A DNA stretch of 64,000 nt from Mercurialis annua. Taxonomy: Eukaryota; Streptophyta; Magnoliopsida; Malpighiales; Euphorbiaceae. Positions within the stretch are counted from its first letter, which is position 1; every line of letters starts with the position of its first letter. Location of the stretch: the NCBI RefSeq assembly GCF_937616625.2, contig NC_065573.1, positions 10,183,001-10,247,000 of the forward strand. Reading direction: 5' to 3'. Below, piece after piece: positions 1 through 11,822 of the stretch. The notes under the pieces are model-generated. The model saw nothing but the letters and a program-made list of their open reading frames with translations, was not told the origin of the DNA and made no database searches. Made by a program: the position numbers and the translations under genes.

Positions 1-486
1 GTTGTGTCTCAAGTCTCTTTAACGCGTTGTTCCGATTACCTAAGCATGGTTAGGTTATATTACGCAAGGTGTGCCTGAAAAGTGACGCTAGATTAGTATG
101 TCGCGTCTCAAGGCTCTTTGCGTCGTTCTGATTACCTAAGCATGGTTAGGTTATATTATGCAAAGTATAGGTCAAAAGTAGTTTCTTTAACGCGTCGTTT
201 CGATTACCATGCTTGTGTCGCGTCACGAGTCTCTGTAACGCGTCGTTCCGATTACCTAACCATAGTTAGGTAATATTACGCAAGGTGTGCGTGAAAAGTA
301 ACAGTAGATTAGTATGTCGTATCTCAAGTCTCATTAACGCGTCGTTCTGATTACCTAAGCATGGTTAGGTTATATTACGAAACGTGTGCGTGAAAAGTGA
401 CAATAGATTAGTACGTCGAGTCTCAAGTCTATTTAACGCGTCGTTCCGATTACCCATGCATGGTTAGGTTATATTATGAAAAGTGT
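1..486 (-). repeat. 99-bp satellite array, inverted segment
   Basis: About five satellite units lie here in the opposite orientation to the rest of the window: the plus strand reads CCTAAGCATGGTTAGG rather than CCTAACCATGCTTAGG. One unit at about 172-220 is the short 48-bp type. Read on the minus strand, the order of variant monomers matches about 1984-2487, about 41962-42430 and about 43690-44220. Shared markers are an end reading TTTTCATAATATAACC, a short unit, a unit with ACCTATACTTTGCATAA, then a unit with AGAGCCTTGAG and CAGGCACACCTTGC. The segment is therefore an inverted copy of a specific higher-order block, not a random reversal of one monomer. Confidence 0.93.
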
Positions 487-489
487 CCG
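486..489. other. Satellite strand-switch junction
   Basis: The sequence up to 486 is reverse-orientation satellite ending in AAAAGTGT. From 489 it is forward satellite starting GACATACTAATC. Two bases (CC, 487-488) belong clearly to neither side. There is no transposon sequence at the switch. An inversion breakpoint or a template switch would explain it; a misassembly is also possible because the window starts only 486 bp away. Confidence 0.88.
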
Positions 490-3246
490 ACATACTAATC
501 TAACGTCACTTTTCACGCACACTTTGCGTAATATAACCTAACCATGCTTAGGTAATTGAAACGACGCTTTAAATAGACTTGTGACGCGAGATAAGTATGG
601 TAATCGAAACGACGCGTTAAAGAGACTTGAGACGAAACATACTAATCTAGCGTCACTTTTTACGCACACTTTGCGTAATATAACCTAACCATGCTTAGGT
701 AATCGGAACGATGCGTTAAAGAGACTTGGACATATTAATCTAGCGTCACTTTTCAAGCACACTATGCGTAATATAACCTAACCATGCTTAGGTAATCGGA
801 ACGACGTGTTAAAGAGACTTGAGACGCGACATACAAATCTATTGATCCTTTTTATGCACACTTTGCGTACTATAACCTAACTATGCTTAGGTAATCGGAA
901 CGACGCGTTAGAGAGACTTGTGACGTGACATAAGCATGGTAATCGAAACGACGCGTTAAAGAGACTGGAGAAGCGACATACTAATCTAGCATCACTTTTT
1001 ATGCAAACTTTGCGTATTATAACCTAACCATGCTTAGGTAATTGGAACGACGCTTTAAAGAGCCTTGAGATGCAACATACTAATCTAGCAACACTTTTCA
1101 CGCACAATATAACCAAACCATGCTTAGGTAATTGGAACTACGCGTTAGAGAGACTTGTGATGCGACATATGCATGGTAATTGAAACGACGCGTTTAAGAG
1201 ACTTGAGTTGCGCCATACTAATCTAACACACTTTTCACGCACACTTAGCGTAATGTAACCTAACCATGCTTAGGTAATCGGAACGACGCATTAAAGAGAC
1301 TTGAGACGCGACATACTAATCTATTGTTACTTTTCACGCACACTTTTTGTAATATAACCTAACCATGCTTAGGTAATCGGAACGACGCGCTAAGTAGACT
1401 TGAGACGCGACATACTAATCTATTGTTACTTTTCACGCACACTTTTTGTAATATAACCTAACCATGATTAGGTAATCGGAACAACGCGTTAAAGAGACTT
1501 GAGATGCGACAAACTTATCTATTATTACTTTTTACGCACACCTTGCGTAATATAACCTAACCATGCTTAGGTAATCGGAACAACGCGTTAGAGAGATTTC
1601 TGACGCGACATAAGTATGGTAATTGAAACAACGCGTTAAGGAGACTTGAGACGCGCGATACTAATCTAGCATCACTTTTTACGGACACTTTATGTAATAT
1701 AACTTAAGCATGCTTAGGTAATCGGAACGACGCGTTAAAGAGACTTGAGATGCGACATACTAATCTAGCATCACTTTTCACGCACACTTTGCGTAATATA
1801 ATCTAACCATGCTTAGGTATTCGGAACGACGCGTTAAAGAGACTTGAGACGCGACATACTCATCTAGCGTCAGTTTTCAAGCACGCTTTGTTTATTATAA
1901 CCTTACCATGCTTAGATAATCGGAACAACGCGATAAAGAGAATTTAAACGCAACTTACTCATCTAACGTCAGTTTTCACGCATGCTTTTCATAATATAAC
2001 CAACCAGGCATAGGTAATCGAAACGACGCGTTAAATAGACTTGAGAGGCGACATACTAATCTATTGTAACTTTTCACGCACACTTTTCGCAATACAACCT
2101 ACTCATGCTTAGGTAATCGGAACGACGCATTAAAGAGACTTGAGATACGACAAACTAATCTATTGTTACTTTTCACGCACACCTTGCGTAATATAACCTA
2201 ATCAGGGTAATCTGAACGACGCGTTAGAGAGACTTGTGACGCGGCATAAGCATGTTAATCGAAACGACGCGTTAAAAAGACTTGAGACGCGACATACTTA
2301 TCTAGCGTCACTTTTGAACTATACTTTGCATAATATAACCTAACCATGCTTAGGTAATCAGACGCATAAGAGAGCCTTGAGACGCGAAATACTAATCTAG
2401 CGTCACTTTTCAGGCACACCTTGCATAATAAAACCTAACAATGCTTAGGTAATGAAAATGACGCGTTAAAGAGACTTGAGACACAACATACTAATCTAGC
2501 CTTACTTTTCTCGCAAACTTTGCGCAATATAACCTAACCATTTTTGGGTAATTGGAACGACACATACTAATATAGTGTCCTTTTTCACGCACACTTTGCG
2601 TAATATAACCTAACCATGCTTATGAAATCAGAACGACGCATTAGAGGGACTTGAGACGCGACATTCTAATCTAACGTCACTTTTGCAGCACATTTTGCGT
2701 AATATAACCTAACCATGCTTAGGTAATCGGAACGCGGCATACTTATCTTGCGTCACATTTCACGAACACTTTGCACAATATAACCTAACCATGCTTAGGT
2801 AATCGGAACGACGGGTTAAACAGACTTGAGAACGCGACATACTAATCTAGCGTCACTTTTCATGCACGCTTTGCGTAATGTAACCTAACCATGCTTAGGT
2901 AATCGGAACAACGCGTTAAAGAGAATTGAGACGCGACATACTAATCTAGCGTCACTTTTCAAACACCCTTTCCGTAGTATAACCTAACCATGCTTAGATA
3001 ATCAAAACGACGCGTTAGAGAGACTTGTTACCCGACATAAGCATGGTAATCGAATCGACGAATTAAAAAGAATTGAGATGTGCCATACTAATCTAGCGTC
3101 ACTTTTTATGCACACTTTGCGTAATATAACCTAACCATGCTTAGGTAATTGGAACGACGCGTTAGAGAGACTTGTGATGCGATATAAGCATGGTAATTGA
3201 AACGACGCGTTTAAGAGACTTGTGACGCGACATGCTAAGCTATTGA
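490..3246 (+). repeat. 99-bp satellite array, segment 1
   Basis: Continuous head-to-tail monomers with CCTAACCATGCTTAGG roughly every 99 bp, interspersed with short 48-bp units reading GACATAAGCATGGTAAT (for example near 930, 1600, 2240, 3040 and 3190). Divergence between neighbours is substantial and is mostly single-base changes, many at CpG. The block is colinear, with indels, with about 40.8-44 kb. No gene is seen. Confidence 0.95.
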
Positions 3247-3348
3247 GACATTAAAGTATTATTAATATGTTTTTGTGTTTCCTTTTGTTGCTTCCATTTG
3301 GTTGTTCCAATACAAAGAAACAAATGTACTGAGAAAACAAATGTACTG
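3247..3348 (+). repeat. Left terminal inverted repeat, 102 bp
   Basis: Perfect reverse complement of 3995-4096. The inner end carries two copies of ACAAATGTACTG about 16 bp apart, a subterminal direct repeat of the kind transposases may bind (inference). Identity between the TIRs stops abruptly after TGTACTG. Confidence 0.92.
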
Positions 3349-3994
3349 ACATGACAGATGGTATTATGTTAAGAAAAAGGTGTTGAAAGTGGAAAGGCTA
3401 GGCAAAGTTATTCAGTAAAACATATGGAAACTGGGAATGTAAATTTTACTTCTACAACTTTGCATTAGATAACATGAACAACCAATATTGGTGCTCAAAA
3501 TTTAAACTTCAACTTCACATTTTGGAATTTATGGTTAACTTTGAATGGCAAACACAAGCAGAGGCAGAGTTGAAACTCTGCATTTGGATAAAAAAAACAT
3601 AATCTAATTCCTTCTTTAAACACTAACTATGGTTCATAGCAACATTTGTTTGCTATTCTTATTTCATTTAAATCTATGTTAGTGAACAAGTACTCAACAG
3701 ATCCTACACAGTAACAGTTTGCAATGAAATCTAAAGTCGATTCAAAGAAAATGAAAAGACAAATATGGCCTACACTGCACATGGATCAAGAAAATAATGG
3801 CATTCATTTTAACAAAAATAATAAATTTGTTGAGCATTTTAGAAGCATTCCATTAACATTAACTCACCTGATTTCATAGCCAGAACTCAATCAAATGCAA
3901 AAACACACAAGCGAAAAGATGAAAGACTGTGAAATCTTTAGAGACTGTACTTCAAATCAAGCATATTCAGAACAAAAAAATAGTAGTATATTTC

Positions 3995-4096
3995 CAGTAC
4001 ATTTGTTTTCTCAGTACATTTGTTTCTTTGTATTGGAACAACCAAATGGAAGCAACAAAAGGAAACACAAAAACATATTAATAATACTTTAATGTC
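3995..4096 (-). repeat. Right terminal inverted repeat, 102 bp
   Basis: Perfect reverse complement of 3247-3348. A 65-codon open frame at 3895-4092 runs through this repeat but is AT-rich, resembles nothing I recognise and is not called. Just outside, the flanking satellite is itself damaged: CCTAACCAT joins directly to ACTAAT near 4110, which removes about half a monomer. Confidence 0.92.
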
Positions 4097-5947
4097 GTAA
4101 TATAACCTAACCATACTAATAAAGCATCACTTTTCACGCACACTTAGCGTAATGTAACTTAACCATGCTTCGGTAATCAGAACCACGCGTTCGAGAGACT
4201 TGTGACGCGACATACTAATCTATTGTTACTTTTCACGCACACTTTTTGTAATATAACCTAACCATGCTTATACGAGTTAAAGAGACTTGTGACGCGACAT
4301 GCTAAGCTAGCGCAACTTTTCTCGCACACTTTGCGTAATATAAAATAACCATTCTTGGGTAATCGGAACGACGCGTTCAATAGACTTGAGACGCGACATA
4401 CTAATCCTATGTCCCTTTTCACACACTCTTTGCGTAATATGACCTAACTATACTTAGGTAATCGGAACGACGCATTAAAGAGCCTTGAGACGCGACATAC
4501 TAATCGAGCGTCACTTTTCACGCACACCTTGCATAATATAACCTAACCATGCTTAGCTAAATGGAACGACGCGTTAAAGAGACTTGAGATGTGACATACT
4601 AATAGCGTTACTTTTCTCGCACACTTTGCGTAATATAACCTATCTATTCCTGGGTAATCAGAACTACGTGTTAAAGAGACTTGAAGCGCGACATACTAAT
4701 CTATTGTCATTTTTCACGGACACTTTGCATAATATAACCTAACCATACTTAGGTAATCAGAACGACACGTTAAAGACACTTGTTAAGCGACATAATAAGC
4801 ATGGTAATCGAAACGACGCGTTATAGAGACTTGTGACGCGCTATACTAATCTAGCGTCACTTTTTACGTAGACTTTGCGTAATATAACCTAAACATGCTT
4901 AGGTAATCGGAACAACGCGTTAAAGAGACTTGAGACGCGACATACTAATCTAGCGTCACTTTTCACGCACACTTTACGTAATATAACCTAACCATGCTTA
5001 GGTAATCGAAACACCCATTAAAGAGACTTGGGATGCGACATACTAATTTAGCGTCACTTTTCACGCCCACTTTGCGTAATATAACCTAACCATGGGTAAT
5101 GAGAACGACGGCAATTGAAATGACGCGTTAAATAGACTTAAAACACGCCATACTAATCTAGCATCACTTTTGACGCACACTTTGCGGAATATAACCTAAC
5201 AACCATGCTTAGGTATTCGGAACGACGCGTTAAAGAGACTTGAGACGCGACATACTAATCTAGGGTCACTTTTCACGAACACTTTGCGTAAAATAACCTA
5301 ACCATGATTAGGTAATTAGAACGACGCTTTCAGGGGACTTGAGACACGACATACTAATCTAGCAACAGTTTTCACGAACACATCGCGTAATATAACCAAA
5401 CCATGCTTAGGTAATTGGAACGACCCGTTAAAGAGACTTGTGACACGACATACTAATCTAGCGTCACTTTTCACGCACACTTTGCGTAAAATAACCCAAC
5501 CATGCTTAGGTAATTGGAACGACACGTTAAAGAGACATGCGACGCGACATACTAATCTATTGTCTCTTTTTCACGCAAACTTTGTGTATTTAACCTAACC
5601 ATACTTTGGTAATCAGAATGATGTGTTAGAGAGACTTGTAATGTGACATATGCATGGTAATCGAAACAATGCGTTAAAGGGACTTGAGACGTGCACACTT
5701 AGCGTAATATAACTTAACCATATTTAGGTGATCGTAACAACGCGTTAAAGAGACTAGTGATGCGACATACTAATCTAGCGACACTTTTAACTCGCACTTG
5801 GCATAATATAACATAACCATTCTTTGGTAATCAAAACGACGTGTTAAAGATACTTGAGACGCGATATACTAATCTAGGGTCACTTTTCAAGCACACTTTC
5901 GTAATATAACCTAACAATGCTTAGGTAATCGGAACACACGTTAAAGG

Positions 5948-6046
5948 GACTTGAGACGCGACATACTAATCTAGCGTCACTTTTCACGCACACTTTGCGT
6001 AAAATAACCTAACCATGCTTAGGTAATCGGAACGACGCGTTAAAGA
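5948..6046 (+). repeat. Representative canonical 99-bp monomer
   Basis: Chosen as a typical unit: GACTTGAG at 5948 recurs at 6047, giving a period of exactly 99 bp. The consensus unit is about 43% GC by hand count and holds nine CpG sites (TCGG, two ACG, two GCG pairs, AGCGTC, CACGCA, TGCGTA). It contains the imperfect dyad CCTAACCATGCTTAGG and an MluI-type ACGCGT. I do not recognise the family from memory. A BLAST against plant satellite collections would settle whether it is described. Confidence 0.9.
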
Positions 6047-7722
6047 GACTTGAGACACGACATACTAATCTAGCGTCACTTTTCAAGCAGACTTTGTTTA
6101 TTATAACCTAATCATGCTTAGATAATCGGAAAAATACGTTAAAGCGACTTGAGATGCGACATACTAATCTATTGTCACTTTTCACGCACCCTTTGCTTAG
6201 GTAATCAGAAATGACGCGTTAAAGATACTTTAAACGCGCCATACTAATCTAGTGTCACTCTTTACGCACGCTTTTCGTAGTATAACCTAACCATGCATAG
6301 GTAATCGGAACGACGTATTAAAGAGACTTTAGACACGACATACTAATCTAACGTCACTTTTCACGCACATTTTGCGTACTATAACCTAACCATGCTTAGG
6401 TAATCGGAACGACGCGTAAAAGAGACTTGAGACGCGACATACTAACCTAGCAACAGTTTTCACGCACACATTGCATAATATAACTTAACCATGCTTAGAT
6501 AATCGGAACGACGCGTCACGACATACTAATCTAGCGTCACTTTTCACGCACACTTTATGTATAATGACCTAACTATGCATAGGTAATCGAAATGACCCGT
6601 TAAAGAGACTTGTAATGTAACATAAGCATGGTCATCGAAACGACGCGTTAAAGAGACTTGAGATGCGACATACTAATCTAGCGTCACTTTTTACACATAC
6701 TTTGCGTAATATAACCTAACCATGCTTATGTAACCGTAACAATGCGTTAAAGAGACTTGTGACGCGACATGCTAATCTGGCAACACTTTTAACGCGCGCT
6801 TGGCGTAATATAACATATCCATGCCTGTAATCGGAACGACGTCTTAAAGAGACTTGAGGCACGACATACTAATTTATTGTCACTTTTCGAGCACACTTTG
6901 CATAATATATAACCTAACACCATGCTTTGGTAATCAGAGCGACGCGTTAAAGGGACTTGAAACGCGCCATACTAATCTAGAGTCACTATTCACACACTCT
7001 TTGTGTAATATAAGCTAACCATGTGGGAACGACGCGTTAAAGAGACTTGAGATGCAACATACTATCTAGCGTCACTTTTCACGCACACTTTGTGTAAAAT
7101 AACCTACCCATGCTTTGGGAATCGGAACAACGAGTTAAAGTGACTTAAGATGCAACATAATCTAGCGTCACTTTTCACGAACACTTTACATAAATTAACC
7201 TAACCATGCTTAGGTAATTGAAATGATGCGTTAAAGAGACTTGAGGCGACCCATACTAATCTAGCGTCACTTTTAACGCACACTTTGCGTAATATAACTT
7301 ACCATGCATACGTAATTGTAACAATGCGTTAAAGGGAATTGTGATGCGACATACTAATCTAGGGACACTATAAACGCGCACTTGGCGTAATATAACATAA
7401 CCATGCTTAGGTAATCGGAACGACACGTTAAAGAGACTTGAGACACGACATACTAATCTAGCGTCACTTTTCACGCACACTTTGCGTAAAATAACCTAAC
7501 CATTCTTAGGTAATCGGAATGACGCGTTAAAGAGACTTGAGACACGACATACTAATCTAGCTTCACTTTTCACGCACACTTTGTGTACAATAACCTAACC
7601 ATACTTAGGTAATCGAAACGACGCGTTAAAGAGCCTTGAGACGCGACATACTAATTTATTGTCAATTTTCACGCACACTTTGCGTAATATACATGCTTTG
7701 GTAATCGGAACGACTTGTTAGA

Positions 7723-7770
7723 GAGACATGTAACGTGCCATAAGCATGGTAATCGAAACGATGCATTAAC
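7723..7770 (+). repeat. Short 48-bp monomer, early-array example
   Basis: GAGACATG at 7723 is followed by GAGACTTG at 7771, a 48-bp unit carrying CATAAGCATGGTAATCG and GAAACGA. It precedes a full unit with CGCCATACTAAT. The same arrangement occurs at 22032-22079, 14 kb away, which shows that the short form is a dispersed and stable variant and not a one-off deletion. Confidence 0.88.
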
Positions 7771-10700
7771 GAGACTTGAGACGCGCCATACTAATCTAGC
7801 GTCACTTTTTACGCACACTTTGCGTAATATAACTTAACCATGCTTAGTTAATCGGAATGACACGTTAAAATGACTTGAGACACGTCATACTAATTCAGTG
7901 TCACGTTTTATGCACACTTTGCATAATATAGCCCAACCATGCTTATGCAATCAGAACGACATGCTTAGGGTAATCGGAACGACGCGTTAAAGAGACATGA
8001 GATGCGACATACTAATCTAGCGTCACTCTTCATGTGCATTTTGCACAATATAACCTAACCATGCTTAGGTCATCGGAATGACGCGTTAAAGAGACTTGAG
8101 ATGCGACATACTAACCTAAGAACAGTTTTCACGCACACATTGCATGATATAACCTAACCACGCTTAGGTAATCGGAACGACGCGTTAAAGAGACTTGAGA
8201 TACGACATACTAATCTAACGTCACTTTTCACGCACACTTTGCGTAAAATAACCTAACCATGCTTAGATAATCGTAACGACGCGTTAAAGAGACTTAAGAC
8301 GCGACATACTAATCTAGTGTCACTTTTTACGCATACTTTGCGTAGTATAACCTAACCATGCTTAGGTAATCGTAACAACGCGTTAAAGAGACTTGAGACG
8401 CGACATACTAATCGAGCGACAATTTTAACGCGCACTTGGCGCAATATAACATATCCATGCTTAGATAATCGGAGCGACACATTAATGATACTTGAGGCGC
8501 AACATACTAATCTAGCGTCACTTTTCACGCACACTTTCTATAATATAACCTAACCATACTTAGGTAATTAGAAAGACGCGTTACAGACACTTGTTAAGCG
8601 ACATAAGCATGGTAATCGAAGCGCGCCATATTAATCTAGCGTCACTTTTTACGCACACTTTGCGGATTTATGACGCGACATACTAATTTAGCGTCACTTT
8701 TCAAGCACACTTTGCGTATAACAACCTAACCATGCTAGGTAACCGGAACGACGCGTTAAAGAGACTTGAGTCGCGACATACTAATCGAGAGTCACTTTTC
8801 ACGCACACTCTGCGTAATATAACCTAACCATGCTTAGGTAATCGGAACGACGCGTTAGAGAGACTTGCGACGTGACATACTAACCTAGCGTCATTTTTCA
8901 CGCGCACTTTGCTTAATATAACCTAACCATGGGTAATCGGAACGACGGGTTAGAGAGACTTGTGACGCGACATACTAATCAAGCGTCATTATTAACGCAC
9001 TCTTTGCGTATATAACCTAACCATGCTTAGGTAATTGGAACGTCGCGTAAAAGAGACTTGAGGCGCGACATTCTAATACAGCGTCACTTTTCACGCACAC
9101 TTTGTATTATATAACCTAACCATGCTAAGGTAATCAGAACGATGCGATAAAGACACTTGTTAAACGACATGAGCATGGTAATCGAAAGAGTCTTGAAACG
9201 CGCCATACTAATCTAACGCTACTTTTACGCACACTTTGCGTAATATAACCTATCCATGCTTAGCTAATCGGAACGACACGTTAAAATGACTTGAGACGCG
9301 TCATACTAATTTAGTGTCACTTTTTACGCACAATTGGCGTAGTATAACCTAACCATGCTTAAGCAATCGGAACGACGCGTTTAAGAGACTTGAGATGCGA
9401 CATATTAATTTAGTGTCACTATTCACGCATTCTTTGCGTAATATAACCTAGCCATGCTTAGGTAATTGGAACAACGCATTAAAGAGACTTGAGATGCGAC
9501 ATACTAATCTAGCGTCACTTTACACGCACATTTTGTGTAATATAACCTAACAATGCTTAGATAATCGGAACGACAGATTAAAGAGACTTGAGATGCGACA
9601 TACTAACTTAACAACAGTTTTCACGCACACATTGCATAATATAAACCAACCATGCTTAGGTAATCACAACGACGCGTTAAAGAGACTTGAGACACGACAT
9701 ATTAATCTACCGTCACTTTTACGCACACTTCACGTAAAATAACCTAACCATGCTTAGATAATTCGAACGACACATTACAGAGACTTGAGACGCGACATAC
9801 TATTCTAGCGTCACTTTTCACGCACACTTTGTGTAAAATAACCTGGCCATGTTTAGGTAATCGGAACGATATGTTAAAGAGACTTGAGACACAACATAAT
9901 CTATTGTCAATTTTCACGCACACTTTGCGTAATATAGCCTAACCATGCTTTGGTAATCAGAACGACGAGTTAGATACACTTATAACGTGACATAAGCATG
10001 GTAATTGAAACGACGCGTTAAAGAGACTTGAAACGTGCCATACTAATCTAGCGTCAGTTTTTACACACACTTTTCGTAATATAACTTAACTGTGCATAGG
10101 TAATTGTAACGACTCGTTAAATAGACTTGTGACGCGACATACTAATCTAACGACTCTTTTAACGCGCACTTGGCGTAATATAACATAACCATGCTTAGGT
10201 AATCTCGGAACAACGCGTTAAAGAGAATTAAGACCCGACATACAAATCTTGCGTCACTTTTCACACATACTTTGCGTAAAATAATCTATCCATGCTTAGG
10301 TAATCGGAACGATATGTTAAATAGACTTGCGACGTGACATACTAATCTAGTGTCACTTTTCACACATACTTTGCGTAGTATAACCTAACCATGCTTAGGT
10401 AATCGGAACGACACATTAAAGAGACATAGGACGCGCCATACTAATCTAATGTTTCACGCACACTTTTGCTAAATATAACCTAACCATGCTTAGGTAATCA
10501 GAATGACGCGTTAAAGAGACTTGAGTCGCGACATACTAATCTTGCGTCACTTTTCATGCACACTTTGCGTAATATAACCTAACTATACTTAAGTATTCGA
10601 AACACGCGTTAAAGAGACTTGAGACGCGACATACTAATCTAGCGCCTCTTTTCATGCGCACTTTGGGTAAAATAACCTAACCATGCTTAGGTAATCGGAA

Positions 10701-11822
10701 TGACGCATTAAAAAGACATAAGACGCGACATACTAGTTTATTGTCACTTTTCACGCACACTTTGCGTAATATAACCAAACATGCTTAGGTAATCAGAACG
10801 ACGCGTTAGAGATACTAGTGACGCGACATAAGCATGGTAATCGAAACTACTTGAAACGCGCCATAACACTTTTTACGCACTCTGCGCAATTAACCTAACC
10901 ATGCTTAGTTAATCGGAACGACGCATTAAAGAGACTTGAGACGCGACATACTAATCTAGCGTCACTTTTCACGCACACTTTGTGTAATATAACCTAACCA
11001 TGCTTAGGTAATCGGAACGATGCGTTAAATGGACTTGAGATGCGACATACTAATCTAGCGTCACTTTTCACGCACAATATGCGTAAAATAATCTAACCAT
11101 GTTTAGAATATCGTAACGACGTGTTAAAGAGACTTGAGATGCGACATACTAATCTAGCGTCACTATTAACGCACACTTTGCATAATACAACCTAACCATG
11201 CTCAGGTAATCAGAACGACGAATTAAAGAGACTTGAGACGCTACATACTATCTAGTGTCACTTTTCAAGCACCCTTTGCGTAATATAACTTAACCATGCT
11301 TACGTAATCGGAACGACGATTTAAAGAGACTTGAGACGCGACATACTAATCTAACGTCACTTTTCAAACACCCTTTGCGTAATATAACCTAATCATGCTT
11401 AGGTAATCGGAACGACGCGTGAAAGAGACTTGAGACACGACATACTAATCTAGCGTCACTTTTCACGCACACTTTGCGTAATATAACCTAACCATGCTTA
11501 TGTTATCGGAACGACGCGTTAAAGACACTTGAGACACGACATATTAATCTAGCGTCAGTTTTCACGCACACTTTGCGTAATATAACCTAACCATGCTTAG
11601 GTAATCAAAACGACGCGTTAAAGAGACTTAAGACACGACATACTCATCTAGCGTCACGATTCACGCACTCTTTTGTAATATAACCTAACCATGCTTAGGT
11701 AATCGGAACGACGAGTTAAAGAGACTTGAGACGCGACATACTAATCTATTATCACTTTTCAAGCACACTTTGCTTAATATAACCTAACCATGCTTAGGTA
11801 ATCGGAACGACGCGTTAGAGAG

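Larger units (their letters stand above)
3247..4096. mobile_element. Non-autonomous DNA element with 102-bp TIRs
   Basis: An 850-bp AT-rich insertion interrupts the satellite. It is bounded by perfect 102-bp terminal inverted repeats starting GACATTAAAGTATT and ending AATACTTTAATGTC. The 646-bp interior has no convincing open frame and no transposase motif, and holds a small perfect hairpin at 3564-3581 (GCAGAGTT, GA, AACTCTGC). Long TIRs suggest a Mutator-like non-autonomous element or a foldback element; the superfamily is inference only. No target-site duplication is visible: the left flank ends CTATTGA and the right flank starts GTAATATAACC, so about 25 bp of monomer appear lost at the site. 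Confidence 0.85.

Noticed and set aside
3895..4092. 65-codon frame inside the long-TIR element
   Set aside because: It runs into the terminal inverted repeat, has AT-driven composition and shows no transposase motif or recognisable domain.
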